Program-made: the position numbers and the translations under genes
Part shown: piece by piece, positions 15,812-25,072 of the stretch
Position numbering within the stretch: the first letter of the stretch is position 1
Layout: every line of letters starts with the position of its first letter
Source: Verrucosispora sp. NA02020
GTDB taxonomy: Bacteria > Actinomycetota > Actinomycetes > Mycobacteriales > Micromonosporaceae
DNA length: 64,000 bases
NCBI RefSeq assembly: GCF_013364215.1
Contig: NZ_CP054923.1
Location: 4,960,001-5,024,000 of the forward strand
Reading direction: 5' to 3'
Notes under the pieces: generated by a model
Told to the model about the DNA's origin: nothing
The model's database searches: none
The model's input: only the letters and a program-made list of their open reading frames with translations

Positions 15812-16510
15812 ATGCTCGCGCGCTTCAAGGACCTCTGTCTCGACGCCACTGACGCGAACGCTCTCGGCGGGTTCTGGGCCGGGGTGCTCGGCGGAAGCCT
15901 GGTCGACACCGGGGACGGCGACGGGAGGGTCGATCCGCCGGCTGGGCGCTCCTCGGCCGAGTCGATCTGGATCAACCGGGTGCCCGAGCCACGTAGCGTC
16001 AAGACCCGCGTACACCTTGATCTGTGGTTGGCCGAGCCGCAGCCGACGGCGCTGCTGGCGGCCGGGGCGCGGATCGTCCGCGAGCCCGACTCGGAGATCG
16101 ACTGGTGGGTGCTGGCCGACCCGGAGGGCAACGAGTTCTGTGCCGTCCCGCCCGGTGAGGATGTCGCTCCCGGACCGTTTGAGCTGGTGGTCGACTCCGC
16201 CGACGCGGCCGCGCAGGCCGCCTGGTGGTCCGGCGTCGTCGGCGGCGAGGTACACCCCAGCGACGAGGGGTACGCGAAGATCGTCGGTGCCGGCGGTTTC
16301 CCGTGGGACTTCTGGATCTTCGACACCGTGCCGGAAGGCAAGTCGGTCAAGAACCGGCTGCACTGGGATGTCGATCTCGTCGATCCCGAGCCGTCCGCGC
16401 TGATCGCCGCCGGGGCGAGCCTGCTGCGGGAACCGGACGACACGGTGAGCTGGTGGGTGCTGGCCGATCCGGAGGGCAACGAGTTCTGCGCGTTCGCACC
16501 GCCTGGGTGA
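15812..16510 (+). CDS. Two-domain VOC (glyoxalase/bleomycin-resistance fold) protein
   Basis: This is a 232-residue protein made of two tandem VOC units. The first begins RFKDLCLDATDANALGGFWAGVLGG and the second ELVVDSADAAAQAAWWSGVVGGEV. Both end with the same closing motif, WWVLADPEGNEFCA, at about residues 100 and 217. The family includes glyoxalases, dioxygenases and antibiotic-binding proteins; the metal ligands are not obvious enough to choose. It converges on the type II thioesterase at the edge of the biosynthetic locus and is probably not part of it. Confidence 0.88.
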   Translation: MLARFKDLCLDATDANALGGFWAGVLGGSLVDTGDGDGRVDPPAGRSSAESIWINRVPEPRSVKTRVHLDLWLAEPQPTALLAAGARIVREPDSEIDWWVLADPEGNEFCAVPPGEDVAPGPFELVVDSADAAAQAAWWSGVVGGEVHPSDEGYAKIVGAGGFPWDFWIFDTVPEGKSVKNRLHWDVDLVDPEPSALIAAGASLLREPDDTVSWWVLADPEGNEFCAFAPPG

Positions 16511-16598
16511 TGCCGGCCGACCGGCGAGGTCGGGAGGCGGGGGTCGGTCGATGAGGTGTGCGCTGCCGTATGGGGCGGCCGGCCGACGCGTGGGTACG

Positions 16599-16613
16599 GC
16601 CGGGCGCCCCGGC
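16599..16613. terminator. Weak hairpin after the biosynthetic operon
   Basis: GCCGGG pairs with CCCGGC over a three-base loop, directly downstream of the thioesterase stop at 16619 on the minus strand. With only six pairs it is a weak candidate for the operon end. Confidence 0.3.
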
Positions 16614-16618
16614 TCCTG

Positions 16619-17350
16619 TCAGCTGACCGAGGCCCTCTTCCGCTGCCACATCAGCTGGATCTTCGACTCCATGAACGCGGCGACCTCCGGCCTTCGCTCC
16701 TCGACGAAGAAGTGCCCGCCGTCGAACTCGGTGGTCTCCACGGGGAACTCGGTGTACCGCTGCCACTGGTCGGTGACGACCCGGTCGTCACGGCCCTTCA
16801 TCACCACGATCGGGCACTGCAACTGCGCGAAGGCCAGGTCCTGGTAGCCGCCGAGCAGTCTCAGGTCGCCCCCGATGATCGGCGCGAAGAAGTTCATGAA
16901 GTCCGGGTCGGCGAGGTTCTCCTCGCTGAGCCCGCCGTACTCGCGCAACACCCTCCTGATGCCCTCCTGGGTGTCCAGGTCGGACACCGAGGTGAAGCCC
17001 CGGTCGCACGGCGCGGCCGACCCGGAGGTGAAGAACATCAACGGAGGGTTGTCCAGGCGTTGCTGGCACAGCTTGGCCACCTCGTAGCCGATGATGCTGC
17101 CCATGCTGTGTCCCCAGATGGCGTACGTCCCGCGGAAGGAGTCGACCAGCTCGGTGAAGATGTCCCGGGCGAGCAGGGGCAACGACGCCGGCATCGGGGT
17201 GTTGGCCCGTTGTTCCCGCAGCGGGTACTGGACGACCCGGAAGTCGATCCCGTCGCTGAGCGCGAACTTCCACTTGCTGTAGTACAACGTTCCCGAACCC
17301 GCGTGCGGGAAGCACACGAGCGGGAGTTTTTCCACGATGCTCACTGGCAC
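16619..17350 (-). CDS. Type II thioesterase of the PKS/NRPS locus
   Basis: This is a 243-residue alpha/beta-hydrolase of the GrsT/RifR type. It opens LPLVCFPHAGSGTLYYSKW, has the nucleophile elbow GHSMGS at about residue 90, and carries the acid in KGRDDRVV and the His in FDGGHFFVEE, so the triad is complete. Stand-alone TEIIs remove wrong acyl groups from carrier proteins, and some release or transfer products. It is the last gene of the locus. A 13-bp hairpin lies between it and the permease gene, so part of the operon transcript may stop before it. The start is the GTG at 17350; a second GTG lies two codons in. Confidence 0.94.
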   Translation of the reverse strand: MPVSIVEKLPLVCFPHAGSGTLYYSKWKFALSDGIDFRVVQYPLREQRANTPMPASLPLLARDIFTELVDSFRGTYAIWGHSMGSIIGYEVAKLCQQRLDNPPLMFFTSGSAAPCDRGFTSVSDLDTQEGIRRVLREYGGLSEENLADPDFMNFFAPIIGGDLRLLGGYQDLAFAQLQCPIVVMKGRDDRVVTDQWQRYTEFPVETTEFDGGHFFVEERRPEVAAFMESKIQLMWQRKRASVS

Positions 17351-17398
17351 TCTCTCTGTCTAGCTGTCGAGCGGTTCACCCGGATCGCCACGGAGCAA

Positions 17399-17436
17399 CG
17401 ACACGGCCACGTCCGTGACACCGCGTGGCCGTGTCG
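17399..17436. terminator. Strong hairpin inside the operon, before the thioesterase
   Basis: CGACACGGCCACG at 17399-17411 pairs perfectly with CGTGGCCGTGTCG at 17424-17436 (13 bp, 12-base loop). It lies 13 bases past the permease stop and 49 bases before the thioesterase start. It looks like a terminator or a processing/stability hairpin. Confidence 0.65.
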
Positions 17437-17449
17437 CCGACCGACTCGG

Positions 17450-18181
17450 TCAGGCCCTTTCCAGGAACCTCGCGGCGCCGAAGAACCCGACGACCGTCCA
17501 CACGCCGAGGATGATGTAACTGATCGGCCGTGCCTCGAACGTCGTGTGGGCCAGCGACGCCCGCATCACCTCCGCCATGTGGTAGATCGGCAGCACCTCG
17601 TGCACCGCCTGGACCCAGCCGGGCAGCCGTTCGATCGGGAAGTTGATCGGCGAGAACATCAGCGAGGTGAACGCGATCAGCTGCGACAGGGCCATGGCGG
17701 GCTCGGCCGGGATGACGAACGAGTATCCGTAGCCGATGGCGAAGCAGGACAGCACCATGAGCACGAAGGACGGGATGATGTTCCACGAGATCGCGTAACC
17801 GGGCGCGAAGATCAGGTGCGCGACGAAGACCGAGATGGCGATGGCCGGGATGGTGACCATGGCCCAGATCCCGACATCGGCGATCAGGAACAGCTTGCGG
17901 CTGACCGGCAGCGCCTTGACGAAGTCGATGTAGCCGGTCATCTTCGCGCCCGCGTTCTGCATCGGCACGGTGACCAGAGCCGTCATGATCAGCACGATGG
18001 TCGGTGCGCCGGTCGCGAGGTAGAGCATGCCGCTGCCGTCCGGCGACGACATCAGGTAGGAGAAGCCGATCGCCACGCCGAGGGCGATCACGGTCATGAT
18101 GATCGAGAAGACGACCAGGTAGCTGCCCTGCTTCCGGGCCTGGAGTTCGATCACGTACTTGAGTTTGCTACCGGTGGACAC
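17450..18181 (-). CDS. ABC-2 type transporter permease (drug exporter)
   Basis: This is a 243-residue membrane protein with six predicted helices (first SYLVVFSIIMTVIALGVAIG). The ABC-2 signature region is SLMFSPINFPIERLPGW near residue 165, followed by LPIYHMAEVMRASL. It resembles the DrrB-type permeases that export polyketides and peptides. The start is the GTG at 18181, with GGGAG at good spacing, and it overlaps the ATPase gene by 14 bases; the longer open frame to 18274 would overlap that gene by more than 100 bases. With the ATPase it forms an exporter, likely for self-resistance and secretion of the locus product. Confidence 0.92.
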   Translation of the reverse strand: MSTGSKLKYVIELQARKQGSYLVVFSIIMTVIALGVAIGFSYLMSSPDGSGMLYLATGAPTIVLIMTALVTVPMQNAGAKMTGYIDFVKALPVSRKLFLIADVGIWAMVTIPAIAISVFVAHLIFAPGYAISWNIIPSFVLMVLSCFAIGYGYSFVIPAEPAMALSQLIAFTSLMFSPINFPIERLPGWVQAVHEVLPIYHMAEVMRASLAHTTFEARPISYIILGVWTVVGFFGAARFLERA

Positions 18182-19121
18182 CTGCGACCGCTCCCTTGTT
18201 GCCGACGAGTTCGATGTACATGTCTTCGAGGGTGATCTCCGTGAGGGAGTACTCCGCCAGCAGGCCGCCGTCACGCTGCTCGGCGGCCCACTTCAGGGCC
18301 TCGGCAGCGAGTTCGCGCTCGAAGGTGAGGGTCAGTTCCGCGGCCGAGACCTTCAGGCTCTCGCTCCACGCGGGCCGTACGAAGCGGTCCTTGGGCACGA
18401 GGGCGACCGCTTCCAGCTTCATCCGGTTGCCGGCCGTCTCGCCCTTGATCCGGCGGACGTTGCCCTGCGTGAGCACCTTGCCCTCGTCGAGGATCGCCAT
18501 GGTGTCGACAGCGCTCTCGGCCTCCCGGATGCTGTGCGTCACCACCACGACGGCCGTGCCGTCGTTGGTCAGGTCGCGGATCGCGCTCCAGAGGAACCGC
18601 CGCCGGACCGGGTCGACGTCGTTGGTCGGCTCGTCCAGGATCACCGCGCGACCCGGCGCGACGGCGGCCATGCAGAACCCGGTGAGGCGCAGGACCCCGC
18701 CGGAGAGCTTGGTGCCCTGCACGTCCGCCCACTGCATGATGTCGAGCTTCTCGAACAGCTCGGTCGTGCGGCGGTCCACCTCGGCGGCGCTGATCCCCCG
18801 GAGCTGACCCATGACCCGGGTGACCGAACGCGGCGTCAGCTCACCGAGCGGGGTCTTGGACTGGGGCTGCACCGAGCACAGGTAGCGCCCCAGGTTCCGG
18901 TTCTTCGTGATGTCCTTGCCGTCGATCACGATCGAGCCCGAGTCGGGCTTCAACAGGCCGAGCAGCTGGTTCACGATCGTCGTCTTGCCCGCGCCGTTGT
19001 GGCCGAACAGGCCGAACACCTCGCCCTCGTCGACGCGCAGGCTCACGTCGTCGTTGGCGACCGTTCGACGACCCCTTGATTTGTACGTCTTCGTAACGTG
19101 GTCCAGTTCGATTACAGCCAT
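18168..19121 (-). CDS. ABC transporter ATP-binding protein (DrrA-like)
   Basis: This is a 317-residue ATPase of the daunorubicin-resistance type. Walker A is GHNGAGKTT near residue 40, Walker B AVILDEPTND, H-loop VVTHSIRE, and a C-terminal extension runs after residue 215, as in exporter ATPases. The ABC signature reads LSGGVLRLTG, with Val where Gln is usual. The start is the ATG at 19121, because GGAGG sits six bases before it. It lies 27 bases after the last megasynthase gene and overlaps the permease gene, so it is part of the same operon. Confidence 0.94.
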   Translation of the reverse strand: MAVIELDHVTKTYKSRGRRTVANDDVSLRVDEGEVFGLFGHNGAGKTTIVNQLLGLLKPDSGSIVIDGKDITKNRNLGRYLCSVQPQSKTPLGELTPRSVTRVMGQLRGISAAEVDRRTTELFEKLDIMQWADVQGTKLSGGVLRLTGFCMAAVAPGRAVILDEPTNDVDPVRRRFLWSAIRDLTNDGTAVVVVTHSIREAESAVDTMAILDEGKVLTQGNVRRIKGETAGNRMKLEAVALVPKDRFVRPAWSESLKVSAAELTLTFERELAAEALKWAAEQRDGGLLAEYSLTEITLEDMYIELVGNKGAVAGVHR

Positions 19122-19148
19122 TATCACCCTCCTTCGACAATCAACACT

Positions 19149-22100
19149 TCACCCAGCGGAAATGCCGCTGGTCAGATACTCGACTTCGTCATCCAGCACA
19201 CGGACCAGGTCACGCGGGTCGTCGACCCACTTGCTCAGGACAAGCAGATCCAGGCGTCCGTTGCCCACCTTCGAGACACAGTAGCAGTCCGCATAGTCCA
19301 ATTTGGTCTGATCGTCCGTCAGTTGCGCCAGGGTCATGTCCCAGATCGCGTCGTATTCATCCTCGACATTTCCGACAAAGTTCAACAAGCAGGTCGGTCG
19401 GAGCGTCTTACCCATCACGGACAGCACTTTCCGATGCTTGAAAATCGACCGGACGTTCTGCACGAGGTTCAGAAAGCTCACGTTGTTCTTGTTCATCATC
19501 CGAACCTTGTCGGTGATGATCCCGTCGAGGTCCTGCATCGTGCCGCGCTCCGCCGGCACCAGCACGGGGAGGCTGCCGAGGACCATGCCCATCACCTCGG
19601 AGTAGTCCTTGTCCTCGAAGACACGCGACTGGAGCAGCATGATCAACGCCACCTTGTCGATGCCGAGCAGGCGGCTGACGAGTCGGGCGTAGAGGTGCAC
19701 GACCACATAGAACAGGTCCGGCTCGGTGCCGTCGGCGGCCCGCAGCCGGTCCAGGTCGACCGAGTAACGGACGTCCCGGATCTGGCTGTCCGCGTACCGG
19801 GCCGATCTGTCCTGGATGGTCTTCGCGTACCGGACGTACTCCACCAGGTCGAACTTCTCGATCAGCTCGTCCGAGGTGATGTCGACCGGGCCCTTGGCGA
19901 TCTGGTCCTGCAGGTGCCGGTAGCTCTTGGCGATCGGCATCGCCCGACTCGTGCCGGCGGCCAGTTCCTCGTAGCGCCTGAGCAGGTCACCCCGGAACAA
20001 CTGGCCGGACGCCGCATCGAAGATCGAGTGGTCGAACTGGAAGAGCAGGTCGTGCGAGCTGTCGTTGTACGTGATCAGGACGACCTGGTACATCGGCTTG
20101 TCGACGACCTTGAAGTCCATGCTCCACTCGCGCTTGACGAGCTCCGCCCGCAACTCCTCCTGCTCGTGCGGCTCCAGGCCGGACATGTCCAGGCGGGGCA
20201 GCGCGATGGCCTCGGGGGCCTCGAACTCCTTCCACCGGAACCGCCCGAACGACCGGGTCAGGAAGCTGCGCATGAGCCCGTGCCGCCCGATCACGTCGCA
20301 CAGCGCCTGCTGGAGCACGTCGAGGTCGATGAGCTCACGGAACTGGATCAGGTAGAGCTGGAGGCGGGACTCGGTGGCGAAGTGCTGCTTCTGCATCGCG
20401 CTGATCGGGTACGTCCACTTCACCGGCCGGGCGCCGATGGAGCTGCGCAGCTCCTCCTGCCGACGGTCGATCTCCTCGAAGACCGCGGCGTAGCCTCCCG
20501 GGTACGACGGCAGGCCCGCACGCGCCTTCAACGCCTCGAAGTCCAGGCCCGTGTCGAGTTCCTCCGGGCCACCCCGCACCACGTAGTGCGGCAGGAACTC
20601 GGGCGGCACCCGCAGCTCGTTGAACTCCCGGACCACCCGGGTCTTCAGCGCGTCGTCCAGACCCGCCACGCCGAGCACGACCAGCGTGTCCTCGTCACGA
20701 CCCGACTTCACCTCACGGAAGGCACACGGTGCGCCGAGGCGCTGTTCCAGGAGCGCGGCGAGGCCGTCGAAGGACATGTCCTCCGCTCCGCCGCCCTTCG
20801 CCGTCCGCTCGAGGAACGCGGCGAGGCCGGCGACCGTCGGGTGGTTGTAGACCTCCTTGGCGAGGATCTTGTAGCCGTTGCGGTCCAGGGCGTTGGTGAA
20901 CTGCACCAGCTTCACCGAGTCCAGGCCGATGTCGAAGATGTCCGCGCGGTCGCTGATCTCGCTGAAGCCGAGCAGCGTCCGGATCTCGCGCTCGATCATC
21001 GCCGCGATCGCCTGCCGCGCGTCGGCCCGGCCGGGCTCCACCTCGGCATCGACCAGCTTGGCCGCCGCCTGCGCCCGCAGGAGGTCCACCCCGTGGTAGG
21101 CCGTGCGGATACCGGCCTCGCGCATCCTGGGCAACAGGTCCAGGATCGAGCGGTCGGCCGCACACAGCTCGGCGAACGAGTAGAGCCGGGTGACGCCCAC
21201 CTCGGCGGCGTCGCGCTCGTTGTCCGCGAACCAGGTGGTGACCTCCCGGTCCCACCCGTCCCGGTCCAGACCCGGGCGGGACAGGACGTGGCACGGGATC
21301 CGCCGGTCCCGGGCCACCTCGGTCAGCAGGTCGAGCAGCCGACGCTGGTCGAGACCGTCGGTGACGCCGTCGCGGCGGGGCGTGTCCCAGAGGACGACCT
21401 CGTCCACGGCGGGCAGCGCCCGCAACCCGGTCGAGAGCCTGCCGGCCAGCTCCTCCCCGGTGGTCCCGGTGACCACGGGCAGCACCGTGATCCGCTCGTC
21501 CACCACGCCGACCCGGGTCTGAACCGGGTCCGCGCCGAGGTCGAACGGCAGGACCTCGACGGTCCGGGCGGGATTCACCCCGGCCAGGTCGCGCACCACG
21601 TCCTCGACGTCACCGCGGCGCGTGAGGAGCACCGTCCTGGTCGGCCGCCCGGCCGCCGCGTCGGCACCGTCCAGCGGTACCATCCGGGGCACGAGTCGCC
21701 GATCCCGCTCGTAGCGGACCGCGACGTCGTCGGGCCGGTGCGCCTCCAACTCCGTCAGGAGATGCTCGCGCCACGCGGCGCGTCCGGCCCGGTCGTCGAG
21801 GGACGCGTCGCACCGCACGGCCCGGACCCGGAACGTCGGATGTTCGTGGTTCACACCGATGAGCAGTGGCACGAGGTCACCGCGCGTGCCCAGGAAGCCG
21901 GCGGTGTCCAGCACCACGACGTCCTTCACGCAGCGCTCCCGCATCTCGGGGATGGCCGCGCAGAGGCCGCGCAGCGTCGTCACCAGGGACGCGTACTCCG
22001 TGCGGTCCACCACGACCGTGTCACCGGCCAGGGCGTGCCGTTCCAGGTCGTCGAGCAGTCGCGTGAGGTCGTCGTCGTGGCCGGGGCGGATCACCGCGCC

Positions 22101-25070
22101 GGACTGCCGGTCGAACCGGTACTGCGCGCCGAACGAGACGTAGAGCGTCCGCCAGTGCGCGACCTCGTCCAGTACGCGCCTGATCCCACGGCGGTCGTCG
22201 GTGAGGACGATCAGGACCTTCGGCTGCTCTTTCCCGGTCGAGGACGGACGCACGGATCGTGACCAGGCAAGCTGTGCGGCCGGTGCCGGCCCGGTCGCGG
22301 TGACGGCGCCGGTGACGGCCCGCCGGGTGGACTTGACGGTCGCGACGCGCAGGCCGCCGTCGGTCTCGCCCTCGACCAGCCGCTGAAACTGCTCTATGTC
22401 GACCGGATACTCGACCTTCTCGAACGGGTACAACGGCAGCGTCACCTTACGCGGCGAGCGACCACTGTGGAACGTCGTCCAGTCCAGTGAGACTCCGTTC
22501 TCCCAGAGCTTCCTGACCGCACGGGCCAAGTGCTCCTCGTCCCCGATCTCCTCCATCCGGTGACGCAGCATGTTCACCGTGGTGACCTCGGTGTCCCGGG
22601 CGATGGCGCGCACGAAGGAGGACAGCGCCTTGCCGGGTCCGACCTCGACGAACAGGGTGCCGCCCCGCTCCAGGATCGCCTCGACGCCGGCAGCGAACCG
22701 GACCGTCTCCCGGGCGTGCGAACAGTAGTACTCACGGTCGGTCGCCTGCGTCGCGGTGATCCACGTTCCGGTCACGTTCGACAGGTACGCGATCTTCGGC
22801 TGGTGCAGGGTCACCTGCTCCAGCACCTCACGGAACCGGACGAGCATGGAGTCCATGTACTGCGAGTGGTAGGCGTGGTCGGCCTCGATGTGCGAGAACC
22901 TGATCTCCCGCTCCGCGCACTGCCGTTCGACCTCGGCGATCGCCGCCGGGGTGCCGGAGACGGTGCAGTCCTCCGGGCCGTTCACCGCGGCGATGGCCAA
23001 CTCGTCGGTCAGCATGCCCCGGACCACGTCCTCGGACGCCCGCACCGAGGTCAACGCGCCCTCGACCGTCGTGTCCATCAGGCTGCCCCGGGCGTGGACC
23101 AGACGGATGCCGTCCTCCAGCGAGAACACGCCCGCCACGTACGCCGCCGCCAACTCACCGGTGCTGTGCCCGATCATCCCCTTCGGCTTGAGGCCCCACC
23201 CGATCAGCGTCCGGGCCATCGACGCCTCCAGCATGAACAACAGGATCTGGGTGGTCCCGATGTTGTTCAGCTGCTTCTCCGCCGCCGGGGAGTCGCCGAA
23301 GAAGACCTCGCGGGGCAGATCGTTGCCCTGGTCCGCGCTGATCGTGAAGCACTCGTCCAGGTGCGCCCGGAAGTCGGGTTCGGTCTCGTAGAGGCCACGG
23401 GCCATCCGCAGGTGCTGCGCGCCGAGACCGCTGAAGAGGAAGTAGACGTCGCGACGCGCGTTCTTGTGGACCTGCGAGGGTGGTTCCTCGGTGTCCAGGG
23501 ACTCCTGGATCCGCTGGCGCAGCTCCTCGACGTTGCCGAACTCCACGGCGTAGCGGAAGGCCAGGCGGCGCTGGCGGTTCTGGAGGGTCCAGGCCAGGTC
23601 CGAGCCGTCGATATCCGGGTACGCGGCCAGGTGGTCGACGAAGTTCCGCTTGATCCGCCCGATGGCCTGCGCGGACGTCGCCGAGACGACGAACGTGTTG
23701 TACGCCCGCCCCTTGCCCGAGACCGGCCTCGCCCCGGGTGCCTCCTCCAGCACCACGTGCGCGTTGGTGCCGCCGATACCGAACGAGCTCACACCCGCGC
23801 GCAAGGGCAGCACCTCGTCGGTCTTCGACCGCTTCGGCAGCAGCTCCTGCTTCTCCGCGACGACGTAGAACGGGCTGCCGTCGAGGTCGACGTTCGGATT
23901 CAGCTCCTGGAAGTGCAGGCTGCGCGGCACGGTCCGGTGTTGCAGGATCTTGCACGTCTTGATCAGGGAGGCGACACCGGCGCCCGTGTCGAGGTGGCCG
24001 ATGCTCGCCTTGAGCGAGCCGAGCCCGGTCGTGCCCGGCGCACCCGTGCCGAACGCCTTGCGCAGCGCCTCGACCTCGATCGGGTCGCCGAGCGAGGTGC
24101 CGGTGCCGTGCGTCTCGATGTAGGACACCTCGGCGGGGCGGACGTTGGCCACACGATAGGCCTTGCGGATGACCTCGACCTGTCCCTCGATGCTCGGCGC
24201 GGTGTAGCCGACCTTGCGGCTGCCGTCGTTGTTGACCGCCGAGCCCTTGATCACCGCGTAGACGTGGTCGCCGTCGCGGAGGGCGCTCTCCAGGCGCTTG
24301 AGCACCACGACACCGACGCCGTTGCCCTCGACGGTGCCGGCCGCGTCCCGGTCGAACGGCCGGCAGTGGCCGTCCGGCGAGTGGATCATGTTCTCCTGGT
24401 AGCGATACCCGTTCTTGTGCGGCAGCGTCAGCCCGCTCCCACCCGCGAGCGCGATCTGACACGACCCGGTCCACAGGTTGCGGCACGCCATGTCGATGGC
24501 GACCAACGAGGTCGAGCACGCCGTGTGCAGCGTGAACGCCGGTCCCTTCAGGTCCAGGGCGTAGGCGATCCGGGTGGCGGCGAAATCCTTGTCGTTGAGC
24601 TGCATGCCGGTGAACGTCATCCCGGATTCCAGGATGTGGCTGGTCAGGGTGTGCGTCTCCCAGGGGAGGTTGTTGGTGGCACCGAGGAACAGCCCGATGG
24701 CCTCGGGCCGACCCTCCGCCGAGTAGCCCGCGTCCTCCAGGGCGTGGAAGACCTCCTCGTGCAGGGCACGGACCTGAGGGTCGAGCAGGGTGGCGTCGGC
24801 CGGGGCGTAGTTGAAGAACTCCGCGTCGAAGTACTCGATGTTCGGGAACACACCCTTGGCCCGGACGTACTTCTCGTCGGCGAGCGCTGCCCTGGCCACG
24901 CCCACCCCGACGAGCTCGTCATCGGTGAAACGGGAGATGGCATCGACGCCCTCGACCAGGTTCGCCCAGAACCGGTCGATGTCCTCGGCCTGCGGGAACC
25001 GGCCGGCCATGCCGACGACGGCGATCTCCAGGCCGGTGTCACGACGCGTGACGGCCTTGCTCTGCGGCAT
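19149..25070 (-). CDS. Terminal PKS module with condensation-like release domain: KS-AT-(KR-like)-ACP-C
   Basis: This protein has 1973 residues. KS is at about 15-445, with HTACSTSL, ETHGTGTSLGD and KASIGHL (Cys and both His present). AT is at about 545-850, with GHSTGELAAA, the Arg in HARGSLM and HAYHS, so malonyl-like. At about 880-1340 is a KR-sized region without a GGxGxLG motif or Ser/Tyr pair, expected inactive. ACP has FDIGLDSVKL, with Ser near 1380. Residues 1435-1525 resemble the C-terminal subdomain of an adenylating enzyme, with Leu where the TGK lysine would be. Residues 1545-1970 form a condensation-like domain with FDHSIFDAAS in place of HHxxxDG. There is no thioesterase domain. 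It starts two bases after the C-A-PCP gene. I infer one last beta-keto extension, then release or macrolactam closure by the C-like domain. Confidence 0.92.
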   Translation of the reverse strand: MPQSKAVTRRDTGLEIAVVGMAGRFPQAEDIDRFWANLVEGVDAISRFTDDELVGVGVARAALADEKYVRAKGVFPNIEYFDAEFFNYAPADATLLDPQVRALHEEVFHALEDAGYSAEGRPEAIGLFLGATNNLPWETHTLTSHILESGMTFTGMQLNDKDFAATRIAYALDLKGPAFTLHTACSTSLVAIDMACRNLWTGSCQIALAGGSGLTLPHKNGYRYQENMIHSPDGHCRPFDRDAAGTVEGNGVGVVVLKRLESALRDGDHVYAVIKGSAVNNDGSRKVGYTAPSIEGQVEVIRKAYRVANVRPAEVSYIETHGTGTSLGDPIEVEALRKAFGTGAPGTTGLGSLKASIGHLDTGAGVASLIKTCKILQHRTVPRSLHFQELNPNVDLDGSPFYVVAEKQELLPKRSKTDEVLPLRAGVSSFGIGGTNAHVVLEEAPGARPVSGKGRAYNTFVVSATSAQAIGRIKRNFVDHLAAYPDIDGSDLAWTLQNRQRRLAFRYAVEFGNVEELRQRIQESLDTEEPPSQVHKNARRDVYFLFSGLGAQHLRMARGLYETEPDFRAHLDECFTISADQGNDLPREVFFGDSPAAEKQLNNIGTTQILLFMLEASMARTLIGWGLKPKGMIGHSTGELAAAYVAGVFSLEDGIRLVHARGSLMDTTVEGALTSVRASEDVVRGMLTDELAIAAVNGPEDCTVSGTPAAIAEVERQCAEREIRFSHIEADHAYHSQYMDSMLVRFREVLEQVTLHQPKIAYLSNVTGTWITATQATDREYYCSHARETVRFAAGVEAILERGGTLFVEVGPGKALSSFVRAIARDTEVTTVNMLRHRMEEIGDEEHLARAVRKLWENGVSLDWTTFHSGRSPRKVTLPLYPFEKVEYPVDIEQFQRLVEGETDGGLRVATVKSTRRAVTGAVTATGPAPAAQLAWSRSVRPSSTGKEQPKVLIVLTDDRRGIRRVLDEVAHWRTLYVSFGAQYRFDRQSGAVIRPGHDDDLTRLLDDLERHALAGDTVVVDRTEYASLVTTLRGLCAAIPEMRERCVKDVVVLDTAGFLGTRGDLVPLLIGVNHEHPTFRVRAVRCDASLDDRAGRAAWREHLLTELEAHRPDDVAVRYERDRRLVPRMVPLDGADAAAGRPTRTVLLTRRGDVEDVVRDLAGVNPARTVEVLPFDLGADPVQTRVGVVDERITVLPVVTGTTGEELAGRLSTGLRALPAVDEVVLWDTPRRDGVTDGLDQRRLLDLLTEVARDRRIPCHVLSRPGLDRDGWDREVTTWFADNERDAAEVGVTRLYSFAELCAADRSILDLLPRMREAGIRTAYHGVDLLRAQAAAKLVDAEVEPGRADARQAIAAMIEREIRTLLGFSEISDRADIFDIGLDSVKLVQFTNALDRNGYKILAKEVYNHPTVAGLAAFLERTAKGGGAEDMSFDGLAALLEQRLGAPCAFREVKSGRDEDTLVVLGVAGLDDALKTRVVREFNELRVPPEFLPHYVVRGGPEELDTGLDFEALKARAGLPSYPGGYAAVFEEIDRRQEELRSSIGARPVKWTYPISAMQKQHFATESRLQLYLIQFRELIDLDVLQQALCDVIGRHGLMRSFLTRSFGRFRWKEFEAPEAIALPRLDMSGLEPHEQEELRAELVKREWSMDFKVVDKPMYQVVLITYNDSSHDLLFQFDHSIFDAASGQLFRGDLLRRYEELAAGTSRAMPIAKSYRHLQDQIAKGPVDITSDELIEKFDLVEYVRYAKTIQDRSARYADSQIRDVRYSVDLDRLRAADGTEPDLFYVVVHLYARLVSRLLGIDKVALIMLLQSRVFEDKDYSEVMGMVLGSLPVLVPAERGTMQDLDGIITDKVRMMNKNNVSFLNLVQNVRSIFKHRKVLSVMGKTLRPTCLLNFVGNVEDEYDAIWDMTLAQLTDDQTKLDYADCYCVSKVGNGRLDLLVLSKWVDDPRDLVRVLDDEVEYLTSGISAG

Positions 25071-25072
25071 GG

